Shown one piece after another: positions 32,842-40,484 of a DNA stretch of 64,000 bases (position 1 is its first letter; each line of letters opens with the position of its first letter). A program made the translations under genes and the position numbers. A model generated the notes under the pieces. It did not search any database. It had not been told where the DNA came from and was given only the letters and a program-made list of their open reading frames with translations. Source of the DNA: JAZREA01 sp045660545 (lineage in GTDB: Bacteria; Bacillota; Clostridia; Monoglobales; Firm-18); contig JAZREA010000021.1 in NCBI GenBank assembly GCA_045660545.1, forward strand, positions 62,001 to 126,000, read 5' to 3'.

Positions 32842-33777
32842 TTATTTGCCGAGCAGGTTTTGCCACCTTTTGTTAAGCTCCTCTGCCGCGTTGTAGCCGT
32901 TACGCTTTTGTCTGTTATTCATAGCGGCTATTTCAACGATGATTGCCAGGTTTCTTCCCGGCTTAACCGGTATTAAAAGCGAAGGAACCTTTATTCCTAA
33001 AATCTCTGTGTACTCCTCGTCTATTCCGAGGCGGTCGTACTGCTTGCCGTCCTGCCATGCTTCAAGGTTTATAACCATATCTATCTTTTCAGCATTCTTT
33101 ACGGCACCTATACCAAAAATCTCTTTTACGTCGATTATACCGATACCGCGAAGCTCTATAAAGTGCCTTATAACCTCAGGAGACGAACCTACCAGAGAAA
33201 TTGCAGAAACTCTCTTTATTTCTACCGCGTCGTCCGCAACAAGGCGGTGGCCTCTTTTAACAAGCTCGACCGCAGTCTCGCTTTTACCGACTCCGCTTTC
33301 GCCTAAAATCAATATACCCTCGCCATAAACCTCGACCAAAACGCCGTGGCGGGTAATGCGCGGTGCAAGCTCTTTGTTAAGCCAGGCGATAAGCCCGCTC
33401 ATAAACTGAGACGTTGAATATTTTGTCCTCAGCACAGGTACGTTATACTTTTTAGAAAGTTCTCCCATACCGTCAATTTCGTCCTGATTACGCGTAATTA
33501 TAAGCGCAGGAATTTTATGCGCAAAAAGCATATCCAGCTGCTTGTACCTTTCCTCGGGCGACAAGCTCATAAGATATGTGTACTCAACCTTGCCCAAAAT
33601 CTGCAGCCTTGTGTTGTCAAAATAGTCGTAAAAACCGGTAATCTGCAAACTCGGCCTGTTAACATCAGGTGTCTTAACAGCAGCATCCTCGGTTTCGGGA
33701 GTTGTGTACAATTTTTCAAGGCGCATCTGCTCTATTATCTTAGAAAGTTTGACAGTGTAAATTTCTTCTTCCATCAT
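32842..33777 (-). CDS. hprK: HPr kinase/phosphorylase
   Basis: This bifunctional enzyme phosphorylates Ser46 of HPr with ATP and reverses it, the master switch of carbon catabolite repression in Firmicutes. The 311 residues show the N-terminal domain, the P-loop GESGVGKSETAVEL (about 153-166), the signature INLEAWQDGKQYDRLG and the C-terminal VKPGRNLAIIVEIAAMN. I chose the ATG at 33777 with GAAAGGA upstream over 33801. No ptsH lies in this window. It heads the unit hprK-php-glcK-murB-rapZ. Confidence 0.95.
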   Translation of the reverse strand: MMEEEIYTVKLSKIIEQMRLEKLYTTPETEDAAVKTPDVNRPSLQITGFYDYFDNTRLQILGKVEYTYLMSLSPEERYKQLDMLFAHKIPALIITRNQDEIDGMGELSKKYNVPVLRTKYSTSQFMSGLIAWLNKELAPRITRHGVLVEVYGEGILILGESGVGKSETAVELVKRGHRLVADDAVEIKRVSAISLVGSSPEVIRHFIELRGIGIIDVKEIFGIGAVKNAEKIDMVINLEAWQDGKQYDRLGIDEEYTEILGIKVPSLLIPVKPGRNLAIIVEIAAMNNRQKRNGYNAAEELNKRWQNLLGK

Positions 33778-33820
33778 AATTAATCCTTTCTTAACTTGCA
33801 TACTTACTCATTATAAATAT

Positions 33821-33849
33821 ATTATACTAAATTTAAATAATATTGTAAA
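33821..33849 (-). promoter_or_regulatory. Promoter of the hprK operon
   Basis: On the minus strand TTTACA (33849-33844) and a consensus TATAAT (33826-33821) are 17 bp apart. Confidence 0.65.
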
Positions 33850-33853
33850 GTTG

Positions 33854-33881
33854 TTGACAAATTAATTTTTTGTGCTATAAT
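33854..33881 (+). promoter_or_regulatory. Promoter of tRNA-Pro
   Basis: A consensus TTGACA (33854-33859) and a consensus TATAAT (33876-33881) are 16 bp apart. It is back to back with the hprK promoter, with only 4 bp between their -35 boxes. Confidence 0.8.
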
Positions 33882-33923
33882 ATTACTATGCGTTTTGAGT
33901 GGTTTTTCACATAAAAACTACTT

Positions 33924-33999
<76 letters not shown>

Positions 34000-34000
<1 letters not shown>

Positions 34001-34036
34001 AAATCGACAAGATTCGATAAGAGTCTTGTCGATTTT
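34000..34036 (+). terminator. Terminator after tRNA-Pro
   Basis: AAAATCGACAAGA (34000-34012) pairs with TCTTGTCGATTTT (34024-34036), starting at the last base of the tRNA CCA end. Confidence 0.8.
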
Positions 34037-34243
34037 ACTTTTCACCTATTCACTCTTCACTATTCACTAAGATTGAACTTGTCGATTTGAAGTAATAAGT
34101 AATATGTAACAGTGAAGAAGTGAGGTGCAAAATCGCAAGCGATTTTGTTTTAGATTTATATTATATAGTTTAAAAATCAAATTAAGAAACCCTTGCTATT
34201 ACTACATTTACAAGTAAATCCTATAAGAACACTCGCACCAAAA

Positions 34244-34279
34244 AACAACTGATACTTTTGTATCGGTTGTTTTTTTATT
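34244..34279. terminator. Bidirectional terminator hairpin
   Basis: AACAACTGATAC pairs with GTATCGGTTGTT around TTTT, followed by T7 and preceded by A6. On the minus strand it lies just after the tRNA fragment at 34286-34305, as a tRNA terminator would. Confidence 0.75.
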
Positions 34280-34285
34280 TTTAAA

Positions 34286-34305
34286 AGGGATAACAGGATT
34301 TGAAG
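34286..34305 (-). pseudogene. Inverted fragment of a tRNA 3' end (tRNA-Pro-like)
   Basis: The plus-strand GGGATAACAGGATTTGAA equals the reverse complement of the tRNA-Pro T-arm and acceptor 3' strand (33978-33995) at 17 of 18 positions. Nothing else of a tRNA is present. It may be a decayed attachment-site copy or the remnant of a lost tRNA gene. Confidence 0.55.
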
Positions 34306-34408
34306 CTTAAGAAGGCACAAGACATTTAGGTACATATACAAATTGCTCCATAACTACGATATCATCACGGCATAATGGTTATACTACTAAAAGACTGGAG
34401 TGATTATT

Positions 34409-35824
34409 ATGCAATTTGTTTATAAAAATCCTTATCTTAAAGGTTTTGTTCCCTATGCACTCGCGGCATTTTTAGTAGGTGTTGTAGGCGGATTTACCGC
34501 TGTTTTGGGACCTGCATTTGTCAGTGATTTAAACTTGCCGTATAACAACACGACGTGGACCGCCTTAGCTATGTCGGCCTCCACAGCAGCGTTCGCCCCA
34601 ATACTCGGCAAGCTTGGTGACGCAATAGGAAGGCAGACAACGCTATTGATTGGTATCGCAATTTTCGCCCTCGGCAACATCCTTACGGCGATAGCGCCAT
34701 CGCTATTTTTCATGATTATTGCCCGCTTTATTGTAGGAATCGGGACTGCAGCTATTGCGCCGGTTGTAATGTCATACATTGTAACAGAGTTTCCGCGTGA
34801 GAAAATAGCAAAGGGGTTTTCGTTATATATGCTTATTTCAAGCGGTGCGGTAATTTTTGGCCCTACAATCGGCGGCGTGCTTATTGAATTTTACGGCTGG
34901 AGAGTAATGATGTGGGTATGCGTTGCAATTTCCGCAATTATATTTTCCCTTTGCCTTGTGATGTACAAAAAAGAGGAACGAATCCTAAGGCCGCTTACGG
35001 ATTTTGACGGAATAGGCTCTGTGTGGGTTTTGATTTTCTTTACTCTTATGCTTTGTCTGCCGTCATTTGGTCAGAATTTTGGGGTTAGGTCGATGTGGTT
35101 TATCGTTATTTTAATTGCATCGGTTATTTCCTTTGCCGGCCTGATTTATGCAGAAAAAAGAGCGGCAAATCCGATTCTCAGCTGGAAATTTATGAAAAGG
35201 AAAAAGTTTTTCCTCTCAGTTTTGGCTCTGTTTTTGACTCAGGGGCTTATGCAGGCGAATATGACAAATATGATTGTTTTTATCAACTACACCCAGCCTG
35301 ACAACACTATTATTTCCAGCTATGCAATTTCAATTATGTATATCGGAATGTCGATTGGTTCTGTTGTTTTAGGCCCATTGGCAGACCGCAAGGAGCCGAA
35401 AAAAGTCTTGGCCGTTTCGCTGACGCTTACGGGGATAGGGTGTGCGATAATGCTTTTGTTTGCTGCACAAACCTCGGTGATTATACTCGCTGCTTCACTT
35501 GGGATTTTAGGCTTTGGGCTTGGCGGAAACGCCGCAATATTTATGAAGGTGGTGCTTTTTGGTGTGCCTTCCGAAACTGCGGGGGCGGGAACGGGAACTT
35601 ACGGGCTGTTCCGTGACCTTGCTGCGCCCTTTGGGGTTGCAATTTTCGTACCTCTTTTTACAAACAGAGTAACAAGCCTGATAAATACAGGAGCAAATCA
35701 AGTAAACGCCGCGTTAGCTTCCGTAAAATTCCTTGCCATGGCGGAAATTCTTTGCGTAGTTTTAGGGATTGCCACAGTGCTGTTCCTGCCTCAAATTTAT
35801 ACCCAAAAAGGAGAAAAAGTATGA
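34409..35824 (+). CDS. MFS transporter (DHA2-like, drug/metabolite family)
   Basis: The 471 residues have 12-14 hydrophobic helices. The MFS loop motif between helices 2 and 3 is GKLGDAIGRQTTLLIG, and motif C-like GAVIFGPTIGGVLIEFYGWR is present; together they suggest a proton-coupled antiporter of the 14-helix type. I chose the ATG at 34409 with CTGGAG 8 bp upstream. Its last 4 bp (ATGA) contain the start of the next gene, so the two are translationally coupled. Given the neighbour, transport of a steroid-like substrate is possible, but that is inference. Confidence 0.88.
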   Translation: MQFVYKNPYLKGFVPYALAAFLVGVVGGFTAVLGPAFVSDLNLPYNNTTWTALAMSASTAAFAPILGKLGDAIGRQTTLLIGIAIFALGNILTAIAPSLFFMIIARFIVGIGTAAIAPVVMSYIVTEFPREKIAKGFSLYMLISSGAVIFGPTIGGVLIEFYGWRVMMWVCVAISAIIFSLCLVMYKKEERILRPLTDFDGIGSVWVLIFFTLMLCLPSFGQNFGVRSMWFIVILIASVISFAGLIYAEKRAANPILSWKFMKRKKFFLSVLALFLTQGLMQANMTNMIVFINYTQPDNTIISSYAISIMYIGMSIGSVVLGPLADRKEPKKVLAVSLTLTGIGCAIMLLFAAQTSVIILAASLGILGFGLGGNAAIFMKVVLFGVPSETAGAGTGTYGLFRDLAAPFGVAIFVPLFTNRVTSLINTGANQVNAALASVKFLAMAEILCVVLGIATVLFLPQIYTQKGEKV

Positions 35825-36618
35825 GATTAAAAGATAAAGTTGCTTTAATTACTGCCTCAACACGAGGAATTGGACTTGCCATTACCAAAGCCTTTGCCAA
35901 AGAAGGTGCTTTGGTCTATATGGCGGCGAGAAATTTAGAGCTTGCAAAGCAGGAGGCTGACAAGCTGTGTTCGGAAGGCTTTGCAGTAAAATATGTTTAT
36001 AACGATGCAAGCAAGCCGGAGTCGTATAAAACCATGACAGACGAAGTTATAAAATATGCGGGACGTATTGACGTTCTGGTCAACAACTTCGGCACTTCAA
36101 ACCCGGGAAAAGACCTTGACTTTTCAAACACCGACCCGGACGTTTTCTTCGACATTGTAAATATTAATTTAAAAAGTGTATTTCTTGCGAGCAAGGAAGC
36201 CGCAAAGCATATGGCAAAAAACGGCGGCGGAAGTATTATAAACATATCGTCTGTGGGTGGTCTTGTTCCTGATATCTCGCAGATTGCATACGGAACCAGT
36301 AAGGCTGCTATTAATTACCTGACAAAGCTAATCGCCGTACACGAAGCGAAAAACAACATTCGGTGCAACGCAATCCTGCCCGGTATGACCGCAACCGACG
36401 CGGTAGAAAAAAATCTTTCACAGGATTTTAAGGAACTGTTTACACGCCACATTCCGTTTAAAAGGATGGGTACTCCCGAAGAAATTGCATCAGCCGCTGT
36501 GTATTTTGCATCGGACGATTCTGCTTATACAACAGGGCAGATACTGACAGTCTCAGGCGGTTTCGGCCTGGCAACCCCGGTGTACACAGAGCTGTCGGAA
36601 AAACTAAACCGCAGATAA
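35821..36618 (+). CDS. hdhA: SDR-family dehydrogenase resembling 7-alpha-hydroxysteroid dehydrogenase
   Basis: The 265-residue Rossmann protein has the cofactor loop TASTRGIG (11-18), NNFG (88-91), Ser144, Tyr157 and Lys161 of the SDR triad, and a C-terminal SGGFGLATPVYTE. From memory, VLVNNFGT, KDLD, NISSVGG, PDIS, the RCNA.LPG segment and the TP.Y.E tail are shared with the clostridial 7-alpha-HSDH of bile acid metabolism and not with generic FabG. Arg37 after strand 2 (AARN) would favour NADPH. It starts at 35821 within the MFS stop (ATGA), with AGGAG upstream. Another SDR function cannot be excluded. Confidence 0.7.
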   Translation: MRLKDKVALITASTRGIGLAITKAFAKEGALVYMAARNLELAKQEADKLCSEGFAVKYVYNDASKPESYKTMTDEVIKYAGRIDVLVNNFGTSNPGKDLDFSNTDPDVFFDIVNINLKSVFLASKEAAKHMAKNGGGSIINISSVGGLVPDISQIAYGTSKAAINYLTKLIAVHEAKNNIRCNAILPGMTATDAVEKNLSQDFKELFTRHIPFKRMGTPEEIASAAVYFASDDSAYTTGQILTVSGGFGLATPVYTELSEKLNRR

Positions 36619-36656
36619 AAAAACGCATATTTTAATCCGCGTAGATAAAAATTTAT

Positions 36657-36692
36657 AAAAAAAAGACTATTCTTACGAATAGTCTTTTTTTT
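36657..36692. terminator. Bidirectional terminator between hdhA and the tRNA cluster
   Basis: AAAGACTATTC and GAATAGTCTTT flank TTAC, with A-run and T-run on the two sides. It serves both the plus-strand SDR gene and the minus-strand tRNA transcript. Confidence 0.9.
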
Positions 36693-36767
36693 GGTGGAAG
36701 TTATAGGGATCGAACCTATGACCCTCTGCTTGTAAGGCAGATGCTCTCCCAGCTGAGCTAAACTTCC
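36692..36767 (-). tRNA. tRNA-Val (TAC)
   Basis: Acceptor GGAAGTT/AACTTCC, anticodon loop CTTACAA (anticodon TAC), T-arm ATAGG-TTCGATC-CCTAT, discriminator A and encoded CCA. Confidence 0.95.
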
Positions 36768-36773
36768 AAAGTA

Positions 36774-36848
36774 TGGTGACCCGTAGGAGAATCGAACTCC
36801 TATCTTCGCCGTGAAAGGGCGATGTCTTAACCGTTTGACCAACGGGCC
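36774..36848 (-). tRNA. tRNA-Glu (TTC)
   Basis: Acceptor GGCCCGT/ACGGGTC, anticodon loop CTTTCAC (anticodon TTC), T-arm TAGGA-GTTCGAT-TCTCCTA region, encoded CCA. It lies 6 bp upstream of tRNA-Val. Confidence 0.95.
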
Positions 36849-36851
36849 ATC

Positions 36852-36928
36852 TGGTAGCGGCAAGTGGATTTGAACCACTGACCTAACGGGTATGAACCGT
36901 TTGCTCTAGCCAGCTGAGCTATGCCGCC
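36852..36928 (-). tRNA. tRNA-Met (CAT), elongator type
   Basis: Acceptor GGCGGCA/TGCCGCT has a paired G1-U72, so it is not the initiator. The anticodon loop is TTCATAC (anticodon CAT) and CCA is encoded. The body resembles Bacillus elongator tRNA-Met more than tRNA-Ile2. It is the first gene of the three-tRNA unit Met-Glu-Val. Confidence 0.93.
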
Positions 36929-36960
36929 ATAAATGCAGTCGCATTCCAGCGACGAGTTTT

Positions 36961-36989
36961 ATTATATAACATTTTTATGTGTTTGTCAA
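36961..36989 (-). promoter_or_regulatory. Promoter of the Met-Glu-Val tRNA cluster
   Basis: On the minus strand a consensus TTGACA (36989-36984) and a consensus TATAAT (36966-36961) are 17 bp apart. Confidence 0.85.
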
Positions 36990-37007
36990 CACTTTTTTAT
37001 ATTTTTT

Positions 37008-37041
37008 TACGATATTGCAGGTTTTATCCTGCAATATCGTA
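37008..37041 (-). other. Perfect 14-bp inverted repeat after ftsH
   Basis: TACGATATTGCAGG (37008-37021) and its complement (37028-37041) form a strong hairpin 9 bp after the ftsH stop. On the minus strand it is followed by A-rich, not T-rich, sequence, so it is not a standard intrinsic terminator. It may protect the ftsH 3' end or insulate the tRNA promoter. Confidence 0.6.
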
Positions 37042-37049
37042 AATATTTA

Positions 37050-38909
37050 TTATTTTTCTTCGTCTGCAACTACCGATTTTTCGTCATCCTTGTTGCCGTC
37101 AGCGCCCTTTGTGAACAGTTCTTCAAACCTTTCGGAGTCGATAGTTTCCTTTTCCAAAAGCTCCTCTGCAACAAGTTTTAGCTTATCCATATTCTGAGAC
37201 AGAAGTGTTGTACAACGCTCATAAGCGTCGTCAATAATCTTTTTAATCTCAGCGTCAATTTGTGCCGCAACCTGCTCGCTGTAATCCTGTGTTCTGGAAT
37301 AGTCCCTGCCGATAAACACTTCTGAGTTAGAAGATCCAAACGTCATAGGCCCTAACTTTTCGCTCATACCGTACTTAACGACCATGTTTTTAGCGATAGC
37401 GGTCGCACGCTCTATGTCGTTGGAAGCGCCTGTCGAGATGTCGTCCATAGTCAATGTCTCTGCAACACGTCCGCCAAGCAAGGTAACGATGTTATCCATC
37501 ATCTCGCGCCTAGAAGCGTAGAATTTATCCTTTTCAGGAAGCGAAAGTGTGTATCCGCCCGCTCTTCCTCTCGGGATGATCGAAATCTGATGTACCGGAT
37601 CCTGCGACGGCAAAAGCCTTGTCGCAATAGCGTGGCCTGCCTCGTGGTAAGCCGTAAGCTTACGCTCGTGCTCGGTAATTACTCTGGTCTTTTTCTCAGG
37701 GCCTGCAATTACCTTTATAATCGCGTCTTCAAACTCGCTCATTGTGATTATCTTCTTGCCTCTGCGTGCAGCCAGAAGAGCCGCCTCGTTAGACAAGTTT
37801 TCAAGGTCTGCGCCAGAAAAACCGGCAGTCGTTTTAGCCAAAACGTCAAGCTTTACGTCGTCCGCCAAAGGCTTTTTCGCAGTGTGAACCTTTAAGATAT
37901 CCTCTCTGCCCTTAACGTCAGGAGTTCCGACCACAATCTGACGGTCAAAACGGCCCGGTCTTAAAAGGGCGGGGTCTAATATGTCAGGACGGTTAGTCGC
38001 AGCGACTATAATTGTTCCCTGGTTTTCGCCAAAGCCGTCCATTTCAACCAAAAGCTGATTAAGCGTCTGCTCACGCTCGTCGTGTCCGCCGCCAAGGCCT
38101 GCGCCTCTGTGACGGCCTACTGCATCTATTTCGTCGATAAATACGATAGCTGCGGGGTGCTTTTTAGCCTGTTCGAACAAGTCTCTTACACGCGAAGCTC
38201 CGACACCGACAAACATCTCTACAAAGTCCGAACCCGATATGCTGAAAAACGGCACACCTGCCTCGCCTGCAACGGCCTTTGCAAGCAATGTTTTACCCGT
38301 TCCCGGAGGGCCTACAAGAAGTATTCCCCTCGGTATTCTTGCGCCGAGCTCTCTGAATTTTGCAGGGTTTTTCAAAAACTCTACGATTTCCGCAAGCTCT
38401 TCCTTTTCTTCCTCTGCACCTGCCACATCTTTAAACGTGTGCTTTTTGTCATTTTCGTTTACCATTCTGGCCTTGGTCTTGCCAAAGGACATAACCTTGC
38501 CTCCGCCGTTGGACTGGCCCATAAACGAAAGCCAAAAGAAAATGAAAATCGCTACCATAATCACCGTCGGCAAAATGCTTATCCACCACGGGGTCTCCGC
38601 AGGTGCCTGATAATCTATCACCTCGATTTTGCCTTCGTCCATCTGCTTACGTAAAACGTCTCCAAGGTCCGCGTAGAACTGTTCCACCGGAGGGATACTT
38701 ACCTCCATGCTTGTTCCGTTGGCCAAAATCGCAGTAGCGCTTCGGTCTACCACCGTAAGACTCGTTACGTTTTCGTTTACAACCTCTGTATATAAGTCAT
38801 TATAGGTCTTTACATCTTCTGTCGGGATTGACATATACATGGTAAAAATAACCATTATAACAGCAAACAACAAAATGTAAAACCCGATGCTTTTCATATA
38901 CTTTTTCAT
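37050..38909 (-). CDS. ftsH: ATP-dependent zinc metalloprotease FtsH
   Basis: This membrane-anchored AAA+ protease degrades short-lived and misfolded proteins. The 619 residues have helix 1 (about 6-27), an extracytoplasmic domain, helix 2 (about 110-130), the AAA module with GPPGTGKT (about 200), FIDEIDAVGRHRG and the SRH ATNRPDILDPALLRPGRFDR region, and the zinc site HEAGH (about 421). I chose the ATG at 38909, which has GAGG 7 bp upstream; a GTG 3 bp earlier is possible. It closes the dnaB-tilS-hpt-ftsH transcript, an order conserved in Firmicutes. Confidence 0.96.
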   Translation of the reverse strand: MKKYMKSIGFYILLFAVIMVIFTMYMSIPTEDVKTYNDLYTEVVNENVTSLTVVDRSATAILANGTSMEVSIPPVEQFYADLGDVLRKQMDEGKIEVIDYQAPAETPWWISILPTVIMVAIFIFFWLSFMGQSNGGGKVMSFGKTKARMVNENDKKHTFKDVAGAEEEKEELAEIVEFLKNPAKFRELGARIPRGILLVGPPGTGKTLLAKAVAGEAGVPFFSISGSDFVEMFVGVGASRVRDLFEQAKKHPAAIVFIDEIDAVGRHRGAGLGGGHDEREQTLNQLLVEMDGFGENQGTIIVAATNRPDILDPALLRPGRFDRQIVVGTPDVKGREDILKVHTAKKPLADDVKLDVLAKTTAGFSGADLENLSNEAALLAARRGKKIITMSEFEDAIIKVIAGPEKKTRVITEHERKLTAYHEAGHAIATRLLPSQDPVHQISIIPRGRAGGYTLSLPEKDKFYASRREMMDNIVTLLGGRVAETLTMDDISTGASNDIERATAIAKNMVVKYGMSEKLGPMTFGSSNSEVFIGRDYSRTQDYSEQVAAQIDAEIKKIIDDAYERCTTLLSQNMDKLKLVAEELLEKETIDSERFEELFTKGADGNKDDEKSVVADEEK

Positions 38910-38976
38910 CACATCACCTCATGCCTATTATTATTTACATAAAAAGCTATAATTAAAAGTCCTTTAATAAACAGCA

Positions 38977-39525
38977 TTATTTATTTTCGTACGCTTCCCT
39001 GGGCAAAATGCCGATGTACGGCAAGTTGCGGTACTTTTGTGCATAGTCAAGACCGTAACCAACTATAAACTCGTCCGGAATTTCAAAGCCAAGGTAATCT
39101 ATATCAATCGGTACTAATCTTCTTGAAGGCTTGCTGAGCATTGCGGCAATTTTTACGCTTCTTGCGCCCTTTAATTCCAAAAGCTCTTTAATCTTAGTAA
39201 GCGTAAGGCCGGTGTCTACTATGTCCTCCACCACTATAACATCTTTATCGGATATGTCAAGAGATACGTCCCTTTTAATATTAATTGTTCCTGTCGAATC
39301 GGTACCTTCTCCGTAGCTTGAAGCCTCCATAACGTCAAGGTATGTATCCATTTTTAATTTTCTTATTAAATCTGCTGCAAAAGGTATGCTGCCCTTTAAC
39401 ACAGGAATAACTATTACAGGAGTATCGCCGTAATCGAGATTAATCTGCTCGCCAAGCTCCTCTACCCTTTCTTGAATCTGCTGCTCTGTAAACAGTACCT
39501 CTATCAAAATCTTGTTGTCTGTCAT
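38977..39525 (-). CDS. hpt: Hypoxanthine phosphoribosyltransferase
   Basis: This purine salvage enzyme makes IMP/GMP from PRPP. The 182 residues contain VIPVLKGSIPFAADLIRKL, the PRPP loop VVEDIVDTGLTLTK (about 96-109) and DYLGFEIPDEFIVGYGLDYAQKYRN (in part). Its start overlaps the tilS stop by 4 bp, the usual tilS-hpt coupling. Confidence 0.95.
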   Translation of the reverse strand: MTDNKILIEVLFTEQQIQERVEELGEQINLDYGDTPVIVIPVLKGSIPFAADLIRKLKMDTYLDVMEASSYGEGTDSTGTINIKRDVSLDISDKDVIVVEDIVDTGLTLTKIKELLELKGARSVKIAAMLSKPSRRLVPIDIDYLGFEIPDEFIVGYGLDYAQKYRNLPYIGILPREAYENK

Positions 39526-40484
39526 ATTACCAGTTCTCCTTTTTCAACTTTGACAATTCTTCCTCCGGGGAGCGATTTGTGCTTGCCTCCTTCTGCACGG
39601 TCGGCAATTTTTAATATTTCGTCTATATGCGAAAGGCATACCTGATTATCTCCCGCCACTTCTTCAAGGGCGATACGCACAATTCTGCGTTTTAAAGATA
39701 TATTTAGCTTGTTAAATTCACTAAGCTTTATGCACTTTTTGTCTTCCTTTGGAGTTATAATCCTTTTCGCCTCGGCACGCGCAATTTCTTCCAAAAAAGC
39801 GTCGTCCGCAGAAAGCACATCCATCGTCCTTACAAGGCTTGAAAGGCTGCACCTTTTAAGCAACTGCGGCATAATATTGTGTCTTACGTCGTTTCGGCTG
39901 TAATCGTCGCTGTCGTTTGTAACGTCGTGCCGATGGGGGACACTGTTTATGGCACAGTATTTTTCAATATCTTCCCTTTTAGTCTCAACAAGCGGGCGTA
40001 TAATATTGCCATTAACAGGGCGTATCCCTGTAAGGCCTGTAAGTCCGCTTCCTCTCATAAGGTGCATGAGCATACTCTCTGCACTGTCGTTGGCGTTGTG
40101 GGCTGTTGCAATTTTGGCGTTTTCAAACTTACTTGCAACTTCATCTAAAAAACCATATCTTAAAAGCCTGCCCGCCGTCTCAAAGGACAGCTTGTTTTTT
40201 TCGGCATACTCCGAGACATTAATTTTCACAGTATAGGCCTGTATGCCAAGCCTTTTTGCAAATTCAGCCACAAAGGCCTCGTCCGAGTCGGCTTCTTTTC
40301 GGAGCATATGGTTTACATGAGCACAACAAAGTTCAAAGCCTCTTATGCGTTTTAGGTTGTTAAGCACGTTTAGCATACACATAGAGTCGTAGCCGCCCGA
40401 TACCGCCGCAACAACCATATCCCCGCTATGAACCATATTATATTTATCAATTAATTCAAGAATATGCTGTTCAAAAACATTCAT
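39522..40484 (-). CDS. tilS: tRNA(Ile)-lysidine synthetase, short form
   Basis: This enzyme modifies C34 of tRNA-Ile2 to lysidine so it reads AUA. The 320 residues have the PP-loop AAVSGGYDSMCML (about 27-39), the LRYGFLDEVA segment and TAHNANDSAESMLMHLMRGSGL. Many Firmicutes TilS proteins exceed 430 residues; this one ends after the central domain and lacks the C-terminal domain. The start overlaps the dnaB stop by 1 bp (TAATG). Confidence 0.93.
   Translation of the reverse strand: MNVFEQHILELIDKYNMVHSGDMVVAAVSGGYDSMCMLNVLNNLKRIRGFELCCAHVNHMLRKEADSDEAFVAEFAKRLGIQAYTVKINVSEYAEKNKLSFETAGRLLRYGFLDEVASKFENAKIATAHNANDSAESMLMHLMRGSGLTGLTGIRPVNGNIIRPLVETKREDIEKYCAINSVPHRHDVTNDSDDYSRNDVRHNIMPQLLKRCSLSSLVRTMDVLSADDAFLEEIARAEAKRIITPKEDKKCIKLSEFNKLNISLKRRIVRIALEEVAGDNQVCLSHIDEILKIADRAEGGKHKSLPGGRIVKVEKGELVI

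Larger units (their letters stand above)
34037..34399. other. Gene-free 363-bp junction built from degenerate repeat pieces
   Basis: No plausible ORF is present. It contains a heptamer run at 34041-34068 (units like TTCACTA, four copies), a partial copy of the preceding terminator arm (CTTGTCGATTT at about 34079), and a terminator-like hairpin AAAATCGC/GCGATTTT at 34129-34146. It also holds an inverted tRNA 3'-end fragment (34286-34305) with its own terminator (34244-34279). It reads as a rearrangement scar between tRNA-Pro and the MFS gene. I find no convincing sigma-A promoter for the MFS gene. Confidence 0.6.

Noticed and set aside
34286..34305. True phage or integrative-element attachment site
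   Set aside because: The tRNA-Pro copy is inverted, not direct, and there is no integrase gene in the segment, so only a remnant is claimed.
37008..37041. Intrinsic terminator for ftsH
   Set aside because: The hairpin is perfect, but the sequence after it on the ftsH strand is A-rich and lacks a T-run.
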